Source of the DNA: an uncultured Erysipelothrix sp. | Lineage (GTDB): Bacteria > Bacillota_I > Bacilli_A > Erysipelotrichales > Erysipelotrichaceae | Direction of reading: 5' to 3' | Assembly: GCA_947631935.1 (NCBI GenBank) | Contig: CANRNG010000006.1 | Location: 1-44,034, forward strand | Length of the DNA: 44,034 bases | In this document: positions 6,864 to 16,062 of the stretch, in pieces | How the letters are laid out: each line of letters opens with the position of its first letter | Position numbering within the stretch: position 1 is the stretch's first letter | Translations under genes and position numbers: made by a program | Notes under the pieces: model-generated | Told to the model about the DNA's origin: nothing | The model's input: only the letters and a program-made list of their open reading frames with translations | The model's database searches: none

Positions 6864-9647
6864 ATGAACATAAATTACGATGATCCAAGGTTCGCAAAAC
6901 CTATAAATTGGATTCAAGAGAATATTTTACAAGAACATCCATATGAGTTTATTAAAAATGGTCGTGGAAATAGCCAAGAGGACTTACATTCGTTTTTAGA
7001 TTTTATGACAAAATATCAAGATTGGGACATAGAGGTTCCTGAGTGGATTGAACTAGTGGATAGAGAATTTAAAGATAGTGAAGAAAGAAAAGCGTTTAAA
7101 GAAATTCAAGATAAATCTATCATTGTTTCGATTGGTGAGGATAATGGTCTTTCAGCTTCAAAGCACAATCAAAGTTCATGGCAAAAGTATAGAAGATTGC
7201 TAGAGCGCAAAAATTTTGATAAATATACGATTGACTCAATAGAACGAGATAGTGAAAGTATCCTAAGAAAACTTAGCACAAATACACAAGATAGCGATTC
7301 TATAAAAGGTTTGGCTGTTGGTAGTGTTCAATCAGGAAAAACAACAAATATGGCAGCTTTAATGGCTATGGCGGCTGATGTAGGATGGAATGTATTTATA
7401 GTGTTTTCAGGAACTATTGATAACTTAAGAGTACAAACAGAAAGAAGGCTTTATAACGAGCTTGCTTCGACAAACGGCAATGTTAATTGGGAGTTGATTG
7501 AAAAGTCTTCAATGGATGCGGCTAGCGCTAGGACTCCTCAAAATTTAGATTTTAATAACAATCAATATTTGATTGTTACTTTAAAACAAAAACAAAGACT
7601 TAAAAGGTTATATAAATGGCTTATATCTGACAAAGCAAAAGCCAATCAAATGCGAATACTGATAATAGATGATGAAGCAGACCAAGCGAGTGTAAATACA
7701 AGTGATTTAACTAAGGCTGAAAGAAATGCGATCAATAGAGAAATTGTTCGGCTTGTAAACAATGAAAATGACACTCAATTTAAATCTGTAAACTATATTG
7801 GGTATACCGCAACCCCTTATGCGAATGTTTTGAGTGAAAGTGCAGATGAATCACTTTATCCAAAAGATTTTATTGCTGTTTTAGAACAATCACGCAATTA
7901 TATTGGTCCAAGCCAAATTTTCGGAGTGGAGGGCGAGGACAATTATCCGGGAATGGATATTGTTAATGAAATTAATAAGATAAATCATTTAGAATTCAAC
8001 CAAATTGGAGATATTCATTTAGGTAAAGGAAATGATTTACCGAGGGCACTCAAAGAGTCAATCGCGTATTTTATTGCGGCATCAGCCTCGTTAAGGTTAC
8101 ACCGATTTGAAAGTCCAGTTAGCATGTTAATCCATACAAGTATTAAACAAGCACATCATGACAATGTAGGTAAGTTGATTCAAAATTGGTTGTCAAATGA
8201 AACTGAAGAAGTCCTAGAAATTTCTGAAAGAGTATGGAAAGAACAACATTCAAAGTTTACAATAGATCATTTTAAAGAAAGTGCAAGATTGTATTCTCAT
8301 AATATTGATACAACCAAAAAACCTCACAAATTCTCGGAGTTAGTTAACGAAGTTAGAAGTATCCTAAAAGATGTATCTCCGATAACTAGTATTGAAAAAG
8401 GGGAATATAGTTATCATGATGGATTGCATATTAGTATCGATAACAGTGCTTACAATAAAATTATAAATGAAGATGAAGTATACCGTTTACTTTACCCAAC
8501 CGATGAAGCGGTTCGAAATAAAACTCCGATATTTTTAGTTGTTGGCGGAGCAACACTTTCGAGAGGGCTTACTTTAGAAGGATTAATTTCTACGTACTTT
8601 GTTAGAAACTCAGGCCAGGCTGATACCCTTATGCAAATGGGAAGATGGTTTGGGTTTAGAATCGGGTATGAATTATATCCTAGAATTTGGATGAGTAGTA
8701 GCTCTATAGATCAATTTTCATATTTAGCGGACCTAGACTTTTCACTTAGAAAAGAAATAAAAGAACACAATGTACTAGGTTATACACCTAAGGATGTAGG
8801 GATTAAAGTAAAAACATCACCGAAAGCTATTAGATTAAAAGTTACCTCAGATAATAAAAGTCGAGGTAAAATCGAAAGTGATTTTGATTTTACAGGAGCA
8901 AGTATTCAATCAACTATTTTCATGAATGATGACGAAGTAATGGAAAGTAACTTGCAGCTATTAACTAATTTTATAGATGATTTGGGCTCTCCTAAAATTA
9001 TTCAAAGGGAAGGTATGAATTCTGTATATTGGGAAAATGTCGAATTCAATTTATTTAAGGACTATCTTCATAAGCTAAAATTTAGTGAACGATTCAGAAT
9101 GGGAAATAATATGGAAGCCTTTATTAACTGGGTTGATGATATGACTGAAAAAAGATTACTTGAAAATTGGAATGTAATTGCAGTTGGTAAAGGTGAAATT
9201 AACAGTCCTGAAAATAATTGGCACCAAAAACATTTTTCGTGGAATACAATCCAACGTTCAAAAGTTAAAGAAGCTCGTGTTGACGATATTAGAATTCAAT
9301 CATTAAGGGCTCCTTTGGATTTGTACAGAGATATTGATATATCAAAAATAGAAGAGTTAGATCTAATTGAAATGGTAAAGGGTGGTCATTCTTCGAACTA
9401 TATGGAAGTGAGAAGAAGACTTGGACTGTTAAAAACACCTCAAATAATGTTATATCGAATTGACAAAAACTCTAAAAATAGTACAAGCTCTAAAACTAGA
9501 GAAGACCTCAATACAAAATATGATTTAGCTGGTATTTATATTTCAATTCCTGGAGGAGTTAAAGGTCAAAATTATGTTACACACTTAACCATTAAAATTG
9601 ATGCCAATGACAAATTAATTGCAGAGTACGATATAGGGGATGATTAA
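6864..9647 (+). CDS. Z1-domain superfamily-II helicase/ATPase
   Basis: This 927-aa protein carries the Z1 domain. Walker A is GSVQSGKTT (153-161), Walker B is LIIDDEAD (about 266-273), and motif III is GYTATPYA (313-320). A C-terminal helicase block around 555-600 contains GGATLSRGLTLEG and MQMGRWFGFR, the latter with the arginine finger region. Z1 proteins are the motor subunits of predicted restriction systems together with MutL/MORC-like ATPases, nucleases and DNA methylases, all of which follow here. Expected role: ATP-driven translocation on DNA in concert with the GHKL partner. The start has GGAGG 7 nt upstream. Length and motifs are complete. Confidence 0.9.
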   Translation: MNINYDDPRFAKPINWIQENILQEHPYEFIKNGRGNSQEDLHSFLDFMTKYQDWDIEVPEWIELVDREFKDSEERKAFKEIQDKSIIVSIGEDNGLSASKHNQSSWQKYRRLLERKNFDKYTIDSIERDSESILRKLSTNTQDSDSIKGLAVGSVQSGKTTNMAALMAMAADVGWNVFIVFSGTIDNLRVQTERRLYNELASTNGNVNWELIEKSSMDAASARTPQNLDFNNNQYLIVTLKQKQRLKRLYKWLISDKAKANQMRILIIDDEADQASVNTSDLTKAERNAINREIVRLVNNENDTQFKSVNYIGYTATPYANVLSESADESLYPKDFIAVLEQSRNYIGPSQIFGVEGEDNYPGMDIVNEINKINHLEFNQIGDIHLGKGNDLPRALKESIAYFIAASASLRLHRFESPVSMLIHTSIKQAHHDNVGKLIQNWLSNETEEVLEISERVWKEQHSKFTIDHFKESARLYSHNIDTTKKPHKFSELVNEVRSILKDVSPITSIEKGEYSYHDGLHISIDNSAYNKIINEDEVYRLLYPTDEAVRNKTPIFLVVGGATLSRGLTLEGLISTYFVRNSGQADTLMQMGRWFGFRIGYELYPRIWMSSSSIDQFSYLADLDFSLRKEIKEHNVLGYTPKDVGIKVKTSPKAIRLKVTSDNKSRGKIESDFDFTGASIQSTIFMNDDEVMESNLQLLTNFIDDLGSPKIIQREGMNSVYWENVEFNLFKDYLHKLKFSERFRMGNNMEAFINWVDDMTEKRLLENWNVIAVGKGEINSPENNWHQKHFSWNTIQRSKVKEARVDDIRIQSLRAPLDLYRDIDISKIEELDLIEMVKGGHSSNYMEVRRRLGLLKTPQIMLYRIDKNSKNSTSSKTREDLNTKYDLAGIYISIPGGVKGQNYVTHLTIKIDANDKLIAEYDIGDD

Positions 9648-9650
9648 TAT

Positions 9651-11714
9651 ATGTTAAATATAGAAATATTAGAAGTTGGAAAAAATGTTACGACTGGAAG
9701 TGGTGTGTTAAAAGTATTACAAAACTCTCACAGCCCTATTGCAGATTTATTTGTTAGAGAATCAATTCAAAACTCGTTGGATGCAGGAAACGAGCAAGGA
9801 AGCTTTGTTAATGTACGTTTTATAGTGGATAATTTTAACAACCATGACTTTTCTGACAATTTAGAAAAAATAGGTCCGATACTTAAAGAAAAATATAAAA
9901 AAGAAGAAAGTTTTTTGGCGATTAGAGATTCCGGGACAATAGGACTAACAGGTCCATTATCACATGATGATATGAATGGCCAAAATTTCGGGAACTTATT
10001 AAAATTGGTCTATGATCTCGCTAAACCACAAGAAAAACAAGGGGCTGGAGGTTCTTGGGGTTATGGTAAAACTATTTTCTATAGAATGGGAATCGGGCTC
10101 GTGATATACTACTCACGTATTAAATTACCGTCAGGAAAATACCAAGAAAGATTGGCTGTAGCGATGGTAGAAGATGAAGGTTTAGATGATGCAATAATAC
10201 CTCCATATAAAGGTGATACTCGGAGTGGTGTAGCTTGGTGGGGAGAAAGAACTACAACCAACAGTACTGAACCAATCACCGACAGTGAAGAGATAGAAAA
10301 AATACTAAGTATTTTTAATTTAGAAACATACTATGGTAAGGAAACTGGTACAACAGTTATTATTCCTTATATTAATGAGAAAAAAATTCTCCAACATAAC
10401 GAAATAGAAGCAAAGAACGGTAAAACTACTTCTACTATATATGATAGTTTGATTGATTACTTAAAAATTTCTGTGCAAAGATGGTATGCACCACGATTAA
10501 ACAATCATCAGTACAGCTATAACAAAAAGAAGTATTTGCGTGTAAAATTTAATAATGATGACTTAGATTCGCACGATCAAGATCCGTACTTTAGAGTATT
10601 ACTTGATATGTACAATTATGCAATCACCGATAATGAAAAAGCTATTAGTTATATCGATGATCGTAAGAAACTATTGAGGGAGACAATCTTTATCAATTCT
10701 TCAAGCGATGCAGCGCTAGACGAGAGAAATGTTGGTACATTAGTTTTCGGTGTATTCAACTATCAAGAATTGGGAATGTCTAGATCAAACTCACCACTTA
10801 ACCCTCATTTTTTATCAAATATAGAATTAACAGCTAATGACATTAATTCTACAATTGTAACTTTTTGTAGACAACCAGGTATGCTTGTAGATTACGTAGA
10901 TAAAGGGGATTGGGCGCATAACCTTCCTTCAAAAAATGAGGGTGAATATATAATCGCTTTATTTGTTTTGAATTCTAACAATAAAATTAGGTTTAATAAT
11001 GATAAATATGTTCCATTAGAAGAATATATTCGAAAAGGAGAAGAAGCTGATCACATTAGATGGGAAGATCATCAATCATATGGTGTTAATCCGAAAATAG
11101 TATCTAGAATTCAAAGTAATGTTATATCTAAATTGAGGCAAGCTTTTGATGAATTAGTTAAAGAAAAACCAATGGACAACGACAGTCGATTGTCTAGAAG
11201 AGCGGGCGATCTTATTCTGCCTGAAAATAACTTTGGTAATAAGGCAAGAAAAATACCAACGAAAAAAAGAGAAAATGCGGGATTATCAAGAAATACAAGT
11301 CATTGTAAAACAACTATTTTTAATGACAAAATAAAGTATAAAAAAGATGGTATAGAAATACCAATTCAATTTCAAGTTCTGAATAGTAACTTAAAAACCA
11401 TTTATGTTGACTTAGAAATAAAACAAGAATCGAGTAGCCTATCTATAGACAAGTTGGAAAAAGAAATTGATAAACCAAGCCCAATTTCAATTGGAAAGCT
11501 AAATTTAGTAAGCAATGACTCAACTTATATCTTCGATGAAAAAAACATTGATAAAGAAATTTCACTTTCTCGAACAAATTTCGGAACTGTATATCAAGTG
11601 CACCTATCCAAAAGTTTTAGTGTTGGTGAAATTTTATTAGGAACGATTTTTATTAGCGGAACATCCAAAGAATTTGTGCCGGTATTAAGGCTAAAATCAG
11701 CAAAGGGGGAATAA
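9651..11714 (+). CDS. MutL/MORC-like GHKL ATPase
   Basis: This 687-aa protein has an N-terminal GHKL (Hsp90/gyrase B-type) ATP-binding domain. The N-box is ESIQNSLDA (37-45) with the catalytic Glu and Mg-binding Asn. The G1 box is DSGTIGLTG (about 93-101) and the G2 lid is GAGGSWGYGKT (131-141). The rest, including a Lys-rich linker near 540 and a beta-rich C-terminus, is not recognisable. It starts 3 nt after the Z1 stop, so the two are tightly coupled. The family is the prokaryotic relative of eukaryotic MORC ATPases found beside Z1 helicases, probably acting as an ATP-gated DNA clamp. The clamp role is inferred from the family. Confidence 0.85.
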   Translation: MLNIEILEVGKNVTTGSGVLKVLQNSHSPIADLFVRESIQNSLDAGNEQGSFVNVRFIVDNFNNHDFSDNLEKIGPILKEKYKKEESFLAIRDSGTIGLTGPLSHDDMNGQNFGNLLKLVYDLAKPQEKQGAGGSWGYGKTIFYRMGIGLVIYYSRIKLPSGKYQERLAVAMVEDEGLDDAIIPPYKGDTRSGVAWWGERTTTNSTEPITDSEEIEKILSIFNLETYYGKETGTTVIIPYINEKKILQHNEIEAKNGKTTSTIYDSLIDYLKISVQRWYAPRLNNHQYSYNKKKYLRVKFNNDDLDSHDQDPYFRVLLDMYNYAITDNEKAISYIDDRKKLLRETIFINSSSDAALDERNVGTLVFGVFNYQELGMSRSNSPLNPHFLSNIELTANDINSTIVTFCRQPGMLVDYVDKGDWAHNLPSKNEGEYIIALFVLNSNNKIRFNNDKYVPLEEYIRKGEEADHIRWEDHQSYGVNPKIVSRIQSNVISKLRQAFDELVKEKPMDNDSRLSRRAGDLILPENNFGNKARKIPTKKRENAGLSRNTSHCKTTIFNDKIKYKKDGIEIPIQFQVLNSNLKTIYVDLEIKQESSSLSIDKLEKEIDKPSPISIGKLNLVSNDSTYIFDEKNIDKEISLSRTNFGTVYQVHLSKSFSVGEILLGTIFISGTSKEFVPVLRLKSAKGE

Positions 11715-11717
11715 AAC

Positions 11718-12656
11718 ATGAAAATTGATTTACCACTTTATCCGGTATTGAATGAAGAATTATTGGAATTAATTGATGTAAATTTAGAGAATATAGAATT
11801 TAAATTTCATAAAAAAATTAAGGTTAAAAATAGAGAAACAATATCTATTGAAAAAATCGAAGTAGAGGATAATCTATCAAGTGTAATTGAAATCAATGGT
11901 CCGTCAGTGACTTGGGATGTTGCATATGATAATTTAATAATTAATCAGAAACTTTATATTAAAAACCCGAAATTGTTGTTTGGGGATTATGGACTTGCTG
12001 AGAGCGGTGCAAAAATAGGTATAGGATTTGTTTGGTATTCAAGAGAGTCTAAACAAAGGGGTGCAAAACATATATCTAGCTTTTCATCAAATGATTCGGT
12101 AATAAGTGAAGCATTTGAAGTGTCTTTTGAACCTGGTCAATTACGTGGTAATTTACACTACGAAATAATCTTGTTTATTGATGAAATTGATGAATCCCGT
12201 AGTAGTTATCTTGCGAATGAGTATGGTACTGTTCTAGGTAATATTTATAGTGTGGAGTTAGTACTAGAAGGAAACTCTTCATCATTTCCTATTGTTTCGA
12301 TAGAGGATGATAATCAACCATTGTGGACCTTATATTGTAATTGGGGAGACCTTTCGGATCTGTTCGAAGACAGTGTTAGGTTGAGGTTAAATTTTAATCA
12401 TAAAGATTATGCACTTTTAAATGTTGAATCCAAAAAATACAATGATGAATTTTTTAAACAAATAATGATTAATGTTGTAGCAATAATAATTCAAACTGCC
12501 TTTGATAAGAACGAAATAGAACTCGTTGAAGAGACAGAATATTTTCAACCTGGAACCATGGGGTCTTTAATAAAGTATTATTTGGAAACTCACCAAGTTA
12601 AGTATGATACCCCCACGGACATCTTTTCTTCTGTTATGCGAAGTATCTGGAGGTAA
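11718..12656 (+). CDS. Unknown island protein, 312 aa, beta-rich
   Basis: This gene lies 3 nt after the GHKL ATPase in the same operon. The protein is acidic and rich in alternating hydrophobic strands, for example KIGIGFVWYSRES near residue 100. A helical C-terminus ends in FSSVMRSIWR. There is no nuclease triad, Walker motif or Cys cluster that I can see. Its conserved-looking position between the ATPase and DUF6339-like genes suggests a structural or specificity subunit of the same system. Its last codons carry the GGAGG ribosome binding site of the next gene. Confidence 0.6.
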   Translation: MKIDLPLYPVLNEELLELIDVNLENIEFKFHKKIKVKNRETISIEKIEVEDNLSSVIEINGPSVTWDVAYDNLIINQKLYIKNPKLLFGDYGLAESGAKIGIGFVWYSRESKQRGAKHISSFSSNDSVISEAFEVSFEPGQLRGNLHYEIILFIDEIDESRSSYLANEYGTVLGNIYSVELVLEGNSSSFPIVSIEDDNQPLWTLYCNWGDLSDLFEDSVRLRLNFNHKDYALLNVESKKYNDEFFKQIMINVVAIIIQTAFDKNEIELVEETEYFQPGTMGSLIKYYLETHQVKYDTPTDIFSSVMRSIWR

Positions 12657-12660
12657 TTAC

Positions 12661-13422
12661 ATGAACTTTAAATATATGTCAAAAATTGAAGCTGAGAAAG
12701 CTATGACTGAAGCAAAAGGTGATACAAAAAAATTACAAGCATTAAATAATAGTGAGTTTTATGAAAGACTAAGAAAAGAACTTCAACTTAGAAGTAGAAC
12801 TATTAAGTATAAATATTTTGGAGACCGAGGGGATATAAGTAAAAAACCAAAAATACAAGGATACAAATATGATTTACTATTTGGACTTGAACTATATGAA
12901 GTACTTACAAGTGAAGTAGAATTTAAAATTTCACTTCGAGAAGCATCTAATCCTGAATTTTGGATATACTTGTCAGTTGTTGGTATTCCTGATATTATAT
13001 CAGAAAGATGGGAAGGTCATAACTCGACTAGATTCTATTCCCAAAACACTAGAAATTGGCTCTATACATTATGGTGGTATATTCATTTGTCGTGGCAAGG
13101 AAGTATCGCTGATACAAAAAAAATAATTGAGAAAAACTCAACCGATACAATTTTAAACTTAGTAGAAAGAACATCACCAAAAGGATATAATATAAAATTA
13201 TATAGAACCTTAATGCATGAGTATTCTAAAATAAATAAGGCGTCTATCAAAAATAAAGGAAGAGATATTTTTAGAACGATTCAAGTAACGAACACTTCAC
13301 TAATTCAAACGATTGAACCTTCTTTGTTTAAGGGTGGAGAAATTACATATGTTAAGAAGCTGTTTAAATTAATAAATCTAGTAGAAGTAAATGGTGAATA
13401 TGTTGAAAAGGAGGAAGAATAA
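12661..13422 (+). CDS. DUF6339-like protein of the restriction-like operon
   Basis: The start is ATG 12661, 6 nt after GGAGG, giving 253 aa. The track's start at 12604 would overlap the previous gene and lacks a ribosome binding site. The segment TRNWLYTLWWYIHLSWQG, with conserved-type Arg and Trp residues, and the C-terminal helices resemble DUF6339 proteins seen in phage-defence islands. This family assignment is from memory and moderate. No catalytic residues are known. The stop overlaps the next start as TAATG, so it is translationally coupled to the PD-(D/E)XK nuclease gene and may act with it. Confidence 0.55.
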   Translation: MNFKYMSKIEAEKAMTEAKGDTKKLQALNNSEFYERLRKELQLRSRTIKYKYFGDRGDISKKPKIQGYKYDLLFGLELYEVLTSEVEFKISLREASNPEFWIYLSVVGIPDIISERWEGHNSTRFYSQNTRNWLYTLWWYIHLSWQGSIADTKKIIEKNSTDTILNLVERTSPKGYNIKLYRTLMHEYSKINKASIKNKGRDIFRTIQVTNTSLIQTIEPSLFKGGEITYVKKLFKLINLVEVNGEYVEKEEE

Positions 13423-14336
13423 TGACCGAATTACTTAATGAAATTATTGAACACTTTATGACTTTTAAGATGGGTGCAAGACCTTTAGAAGGTTTTGATA
13501 AACAAAAATTAACCATCACTCTAAAACATCCTGAGTATTACGGAGTCGGAATTTTAAATGTTAATAATGTTCAGGTCAACGAAAAATTTGCAAATGTAAG
13601 ACTAGAAAATAAAACATTTAATATTAATGGTGAAGAAAACCCTTTCTTAGTCTTATCAAGCACATTATATGAGCATAAATCAAGTTTTGCGCGTCTTTGT
13701 GAAGAATTTTGTAATTTAGGTAAGGATGATTTCAATCGCAACTTAATCACGACCGAGCCCATCAAATGGTGGGAAAAATGGAAAGACTTACTAGGAAATG
13801 TAAGTACTAATAAAACTCCGTATTCTGTAATTGGTGAGCTATTGATTTATAAACAAGAGTTAGAAAAAAAACATGAAAATGTTACATGGGAAGGACCAAA
13901 AGCAAAAAACCATGATATCGAGGGTGATGAGTATCATATAGAAGTTAAGTCAACATTACTACAATATGCCAATGAGGTCACTATTTCTAGTCAATTCCAG
14001 CTGGATGGGAATTATGACTTATATTTAGTCTTACTTAAGATGCAAGAAAGCAGTGATGGTATCTCAATTAATAGCTTAGTTGATCAAATAATAAGTTATG
14101 GGGTGGATGTAGACGGTGTTGAAATAAAATTGGGTGCTTTGGGGATGGCGCATGGTAGTAACGTTAGAGAGAAAAAATTTAGAGTGGTAGAAGGACGAAA
14201 ATATAAAATTGACGAATCTTTCCCAGTTATTAATGCGGAGTCATTTAAAGGTGATCAAGTTCCGAGATATGTGAAAAAAATAAATTATACAATCGATCTT
14301 TCTTCGTTCGAGTATGATACAATTGAGTTTGACTAA
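13422..14336 (+). CDS. PD-(D/E)XK motif nuclease (DUF4420-like)
   Basis: This 304-aa protein shows the restriction-endonuclease fold signature: GELLIY with Glu139, then Asp165 in NHDIEG, then HIEVKS with Glu174 and Lys176. The order E...D-x8-ExK and the following beta strands match PD-(D/E)XK proteins of the DUF4420 group that accompany Z1 and GHKL genes. It is the likely DNA-cutting subunit. It overlaps the previous gene by one base (TAATG) and is followed 20 bp later by the methyltransferase gene. All catalytic residues appear present. Confidence 0.85.
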   Translation: MTELLNEIIEHFMTFKMGARPLEGFDKQKLTITLKHPEYYGVGILNVNNVQVNEKFANVRLENKTFNINGEENPFLVLSSTLYEHKSSFARLCEEFCNLGKDDFNRNLITTEPIKWWEKWKDLLGNVSTNKTPYSVIGELLIYKQELEKKHENVTWEGPKAKNHDIEGDEYHIEVKSTLLQYANEVTISSQFQLDGNYDLYLVLLKMQESSDGISINSLVDQIISYGVDVDGVEIKLGALGMAHGSNVREKKFRVVEGRKYKIDESFPVINAESFKGDQVPRYVKKINYTIDLSSFEYDTIEFD

Positions 14337-14356
14337 TTAACGAATGGAGGATTATT

Positions 14357-15625
14357 GTGTTAAAAATTGTTGAGACATTCTCGGGAATTGGAAGTCAGGC
14401 AAAAGCTCTAAAAAACATAGGAATAGAATTTGAGGTACTAAATACTGTCGATTGGGATATAAATGCAATCTACGCCTATGATATCTTACATAACGGAGCT
14501 CAAGACCTTTCCTTGGTAGATAAATATACTAAAGAAGAGTTAGTTGAAATATTGTCTCGATACAGTTTGTCCTCGAATGGTAAAAATCCAATGAGTAATG
14601 ATTCTCTTGCAAGAATGAGAGAAGAAACATTAAAAAGGTTGTATGCTGCAATAATTAGAACAAAAAATCTTGTCAATATTCAGGATGTAAAAGCTGAAGA
14701 TTTGCCTTTTGAAGTCGACTTACTAACGTATTCTTTTCCTTGCCAGGATCTTTCTATTAGCGGATTTTGGCATGGAAATGCTGGTGGAATAGATAGGAAT
14801 AGTAATAACAGGTCAAGTATGCTTTGGGAAGTTGAAAGAATTTTGTTAGAATTAAATGAAAATGGTCATTCTTTGCCTAAGTTTTTGTTAATGGAGAACG
14901 TGACATCAATTAGGTCTGAACGACATATTGAAAATTTTGATGAATGGCGAAATATTTTAGTTGATTTAGGTTACGAGAATAAAGTTTATGATTTGTGTGC
15001 CTACGATTTTGGTGTACCTCAAATGAGAAAAAGAACTTTCATGATTAGTGTTTTTGTAGGAAATAATAAACAAAAAAGAAAAGTTGCAAGTAAATTTCTA
15101 GAGGAAACAAATCTCGAAGTACACTCTAAAAATAACCGTAAAAATCCAAACATATCTGATTTTCTAAGATTAGATTACTCAATAGATAAATATAAAGAAG
15201 AAGCATTAATAAGCACACCAAATGCAACCCCTTCGAGAAAGAAAATTCGCGAAGAAAATCCAGTCATCGTAGAAAACGGGAAAGCATTGTTGGATAGTGT
15301 GAGAACAATAACGACAAAACAGGACAGACATCCAAATTCTGGTGTTATTAAACATAATTTACATGGAAAAAAGAAAGTTATATACGATGGAAAAGGCGAT
15401 AAAGCTGACTTTAGATATTTAACCCCTCGTGAATGTTTCCTTTTTATGGGCTTTAGTGAAGATGATTATGATAACCTTATCAACAATAATTTTGAGTCCC
15501 GAAGTTCAACTAATTTTCTTACAAAAGATAAATTAATAAAATTAGCTGGAAATAGTATAGTTGTTAATGTACTAGAGGCGGTGTTTAAAAATATGGCCGA
15601 ATTAAATAAACTAATAAATGATTAA
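14357..15625 (+). CDS. DNA cytosine-5 methyltransferase (Dcm-type)
   Basis: This 422-aa protein has the ordered m5C motifs. Motif I is FSGIGSQAKAL (8-18), motif IV is FPCQDLSISG with catalytic Cys129, and motif VI is ENV (180-182). Motif VIII is PQMRKRTFM (221-229), motif IX lies near YLTPRECFLFMGF and motif X is LAGNSIVVNVL. The start is GTG 14357, 6 nt after GGAGG. The target-recognition region lies between motifs VIII and IX, so the site specificity cannot be read. It probably protects host DNA from the Z1/GHKL/nuclease complex. It is the last gene of the operon, with a terminator directly after it. No vsr gene is adjacent. Confidence 0.93.
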   Translation: MLKIVETFSGIGSQAKALKNIGIEFEVLNTVDWDINAIYAYDILHNGAQDLSLVDKYTKEELVEILSRYSLSSNGKNPMSNDSLARMREETLKRLYAAIIRTKNLVNIQDVKAEDLPFEVDLLTYSFPCQDLSISGFWHGNAGGIDRNSNNRSSMLWEVERILLELNENGHSLPKFLLMENVTSIRSERHIENFDEWRNILVDLGYENKVYDLCAYDFGVPQMRKRTFMISVFVGNNKQKRKVASKFLEETNLEVHSKNNRKNPNISDFLRLDYSIDKYKEEALISTPNATPSRKKIREENPVIVENGKALLDSVRTITTKQDRHPNSGVIKHNLHGKKKVIYDGKGDKADFRYLTPRECFLFMGFSEDDYDNLINNNFESRSSTNFLTKDKLIKLAGNSIVVNVLEAVFKNMAELNKLIND

Positions 15626-15628
15626 AAT

Positions 15629-15661
15629 AGAGTAATGGAATTAATTCATTATTCTTTTTTT
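15629..15661 (+). terminator. Rho-independent terminator after the methyltransferase gene
   Basis: AGAGTAATG pairs with CATTATTCT (one G-U) around a 9-nt loop, followed by T-residues. It separates the restriction-like operon from the MazG/helicase module. Confidence 0.8.
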
Positions 15662-15702
15662 AATATAGTTTATAGTTACTTTTAAATCCATGAAACATTG
15701 GT

Positions 15703-15708
15703 TATAAT
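15703..15708 (+). promoter_or_regulatory. -10 box for the mazG-like/DUF2075 transcript
   Basis: A perfect TATAAT lies 28 bp before the ATG. The region 16-17 bp upstream is only TTTAAA-like, so the -35 is weak. Confidence 0.5.
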
Positions 15709-15735
15709 AGTGGTAGATTTGATGGAGGGTTAACT

Positions 15736-16062
15736 ATGCATGAAATTATAGAGCGCATTACAAAATTTAATAATGACAGAGACTGGGATCAATTTCATAG
15801 CCCTGAAAACTTAGCAAAGTCAATTGCTATTGAAGCAGGAGAATTGTTGGAAAATTTTCAATGGAATTCAGGTTATGATAAAGAAAAAGTAGTGGATGAG
15901 TTGGCCGATATTTTGATATATGCTCTTACTTTATCCAAGAAGATTGGAATTGATGCCAAAGAAATTATTATGAAGAAAATTGATTTCAATGAAGAGAGAT
16001 ATAATGTTAAGAATTCAAAAGGAAATAGCAAGAAGTATACGGAGTTTGTAGATGAAGATTAA
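15736..16062 (+). CDS. MazG-like nucleotide pyrophosphohydrolase
   Basis: This 108-aa all-alpha protein has the MazG/RS21-C6-type metal-binding motifs. IAIEAGELLENFQW matches the E-x-x-E helix and VVDELADILIYAL matches the E/D-x-x-D helix. Such enzymes hydrolyse (d)NTPs to NMP plus pyrophosphate. It overlaps the next gene by 11 bp, so the two products are made together. In a defence context it could deplete or remodel nucleotides during infection, or remove modified nucleotides; both are inferences. GGAGGG precedes the ATG. Confidence 0.85.
   Translation: MHEIIERITKFNNDRDWDQFHSPENLAKSIAIEAGELLENFQWNSGYDKEKVVDELADILIYALTLSKKIGIDAKEIIMKKIDFNEERYNVKNSKGNSKKYTEFVDED

Noticed and set aside
12604-12660. 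Longer start for the DUF6339-like gene
   Set aside because: It would overlap the previous gene by 53 bp and has no ribosome binding site, while GGAGG fits ATG 12661.
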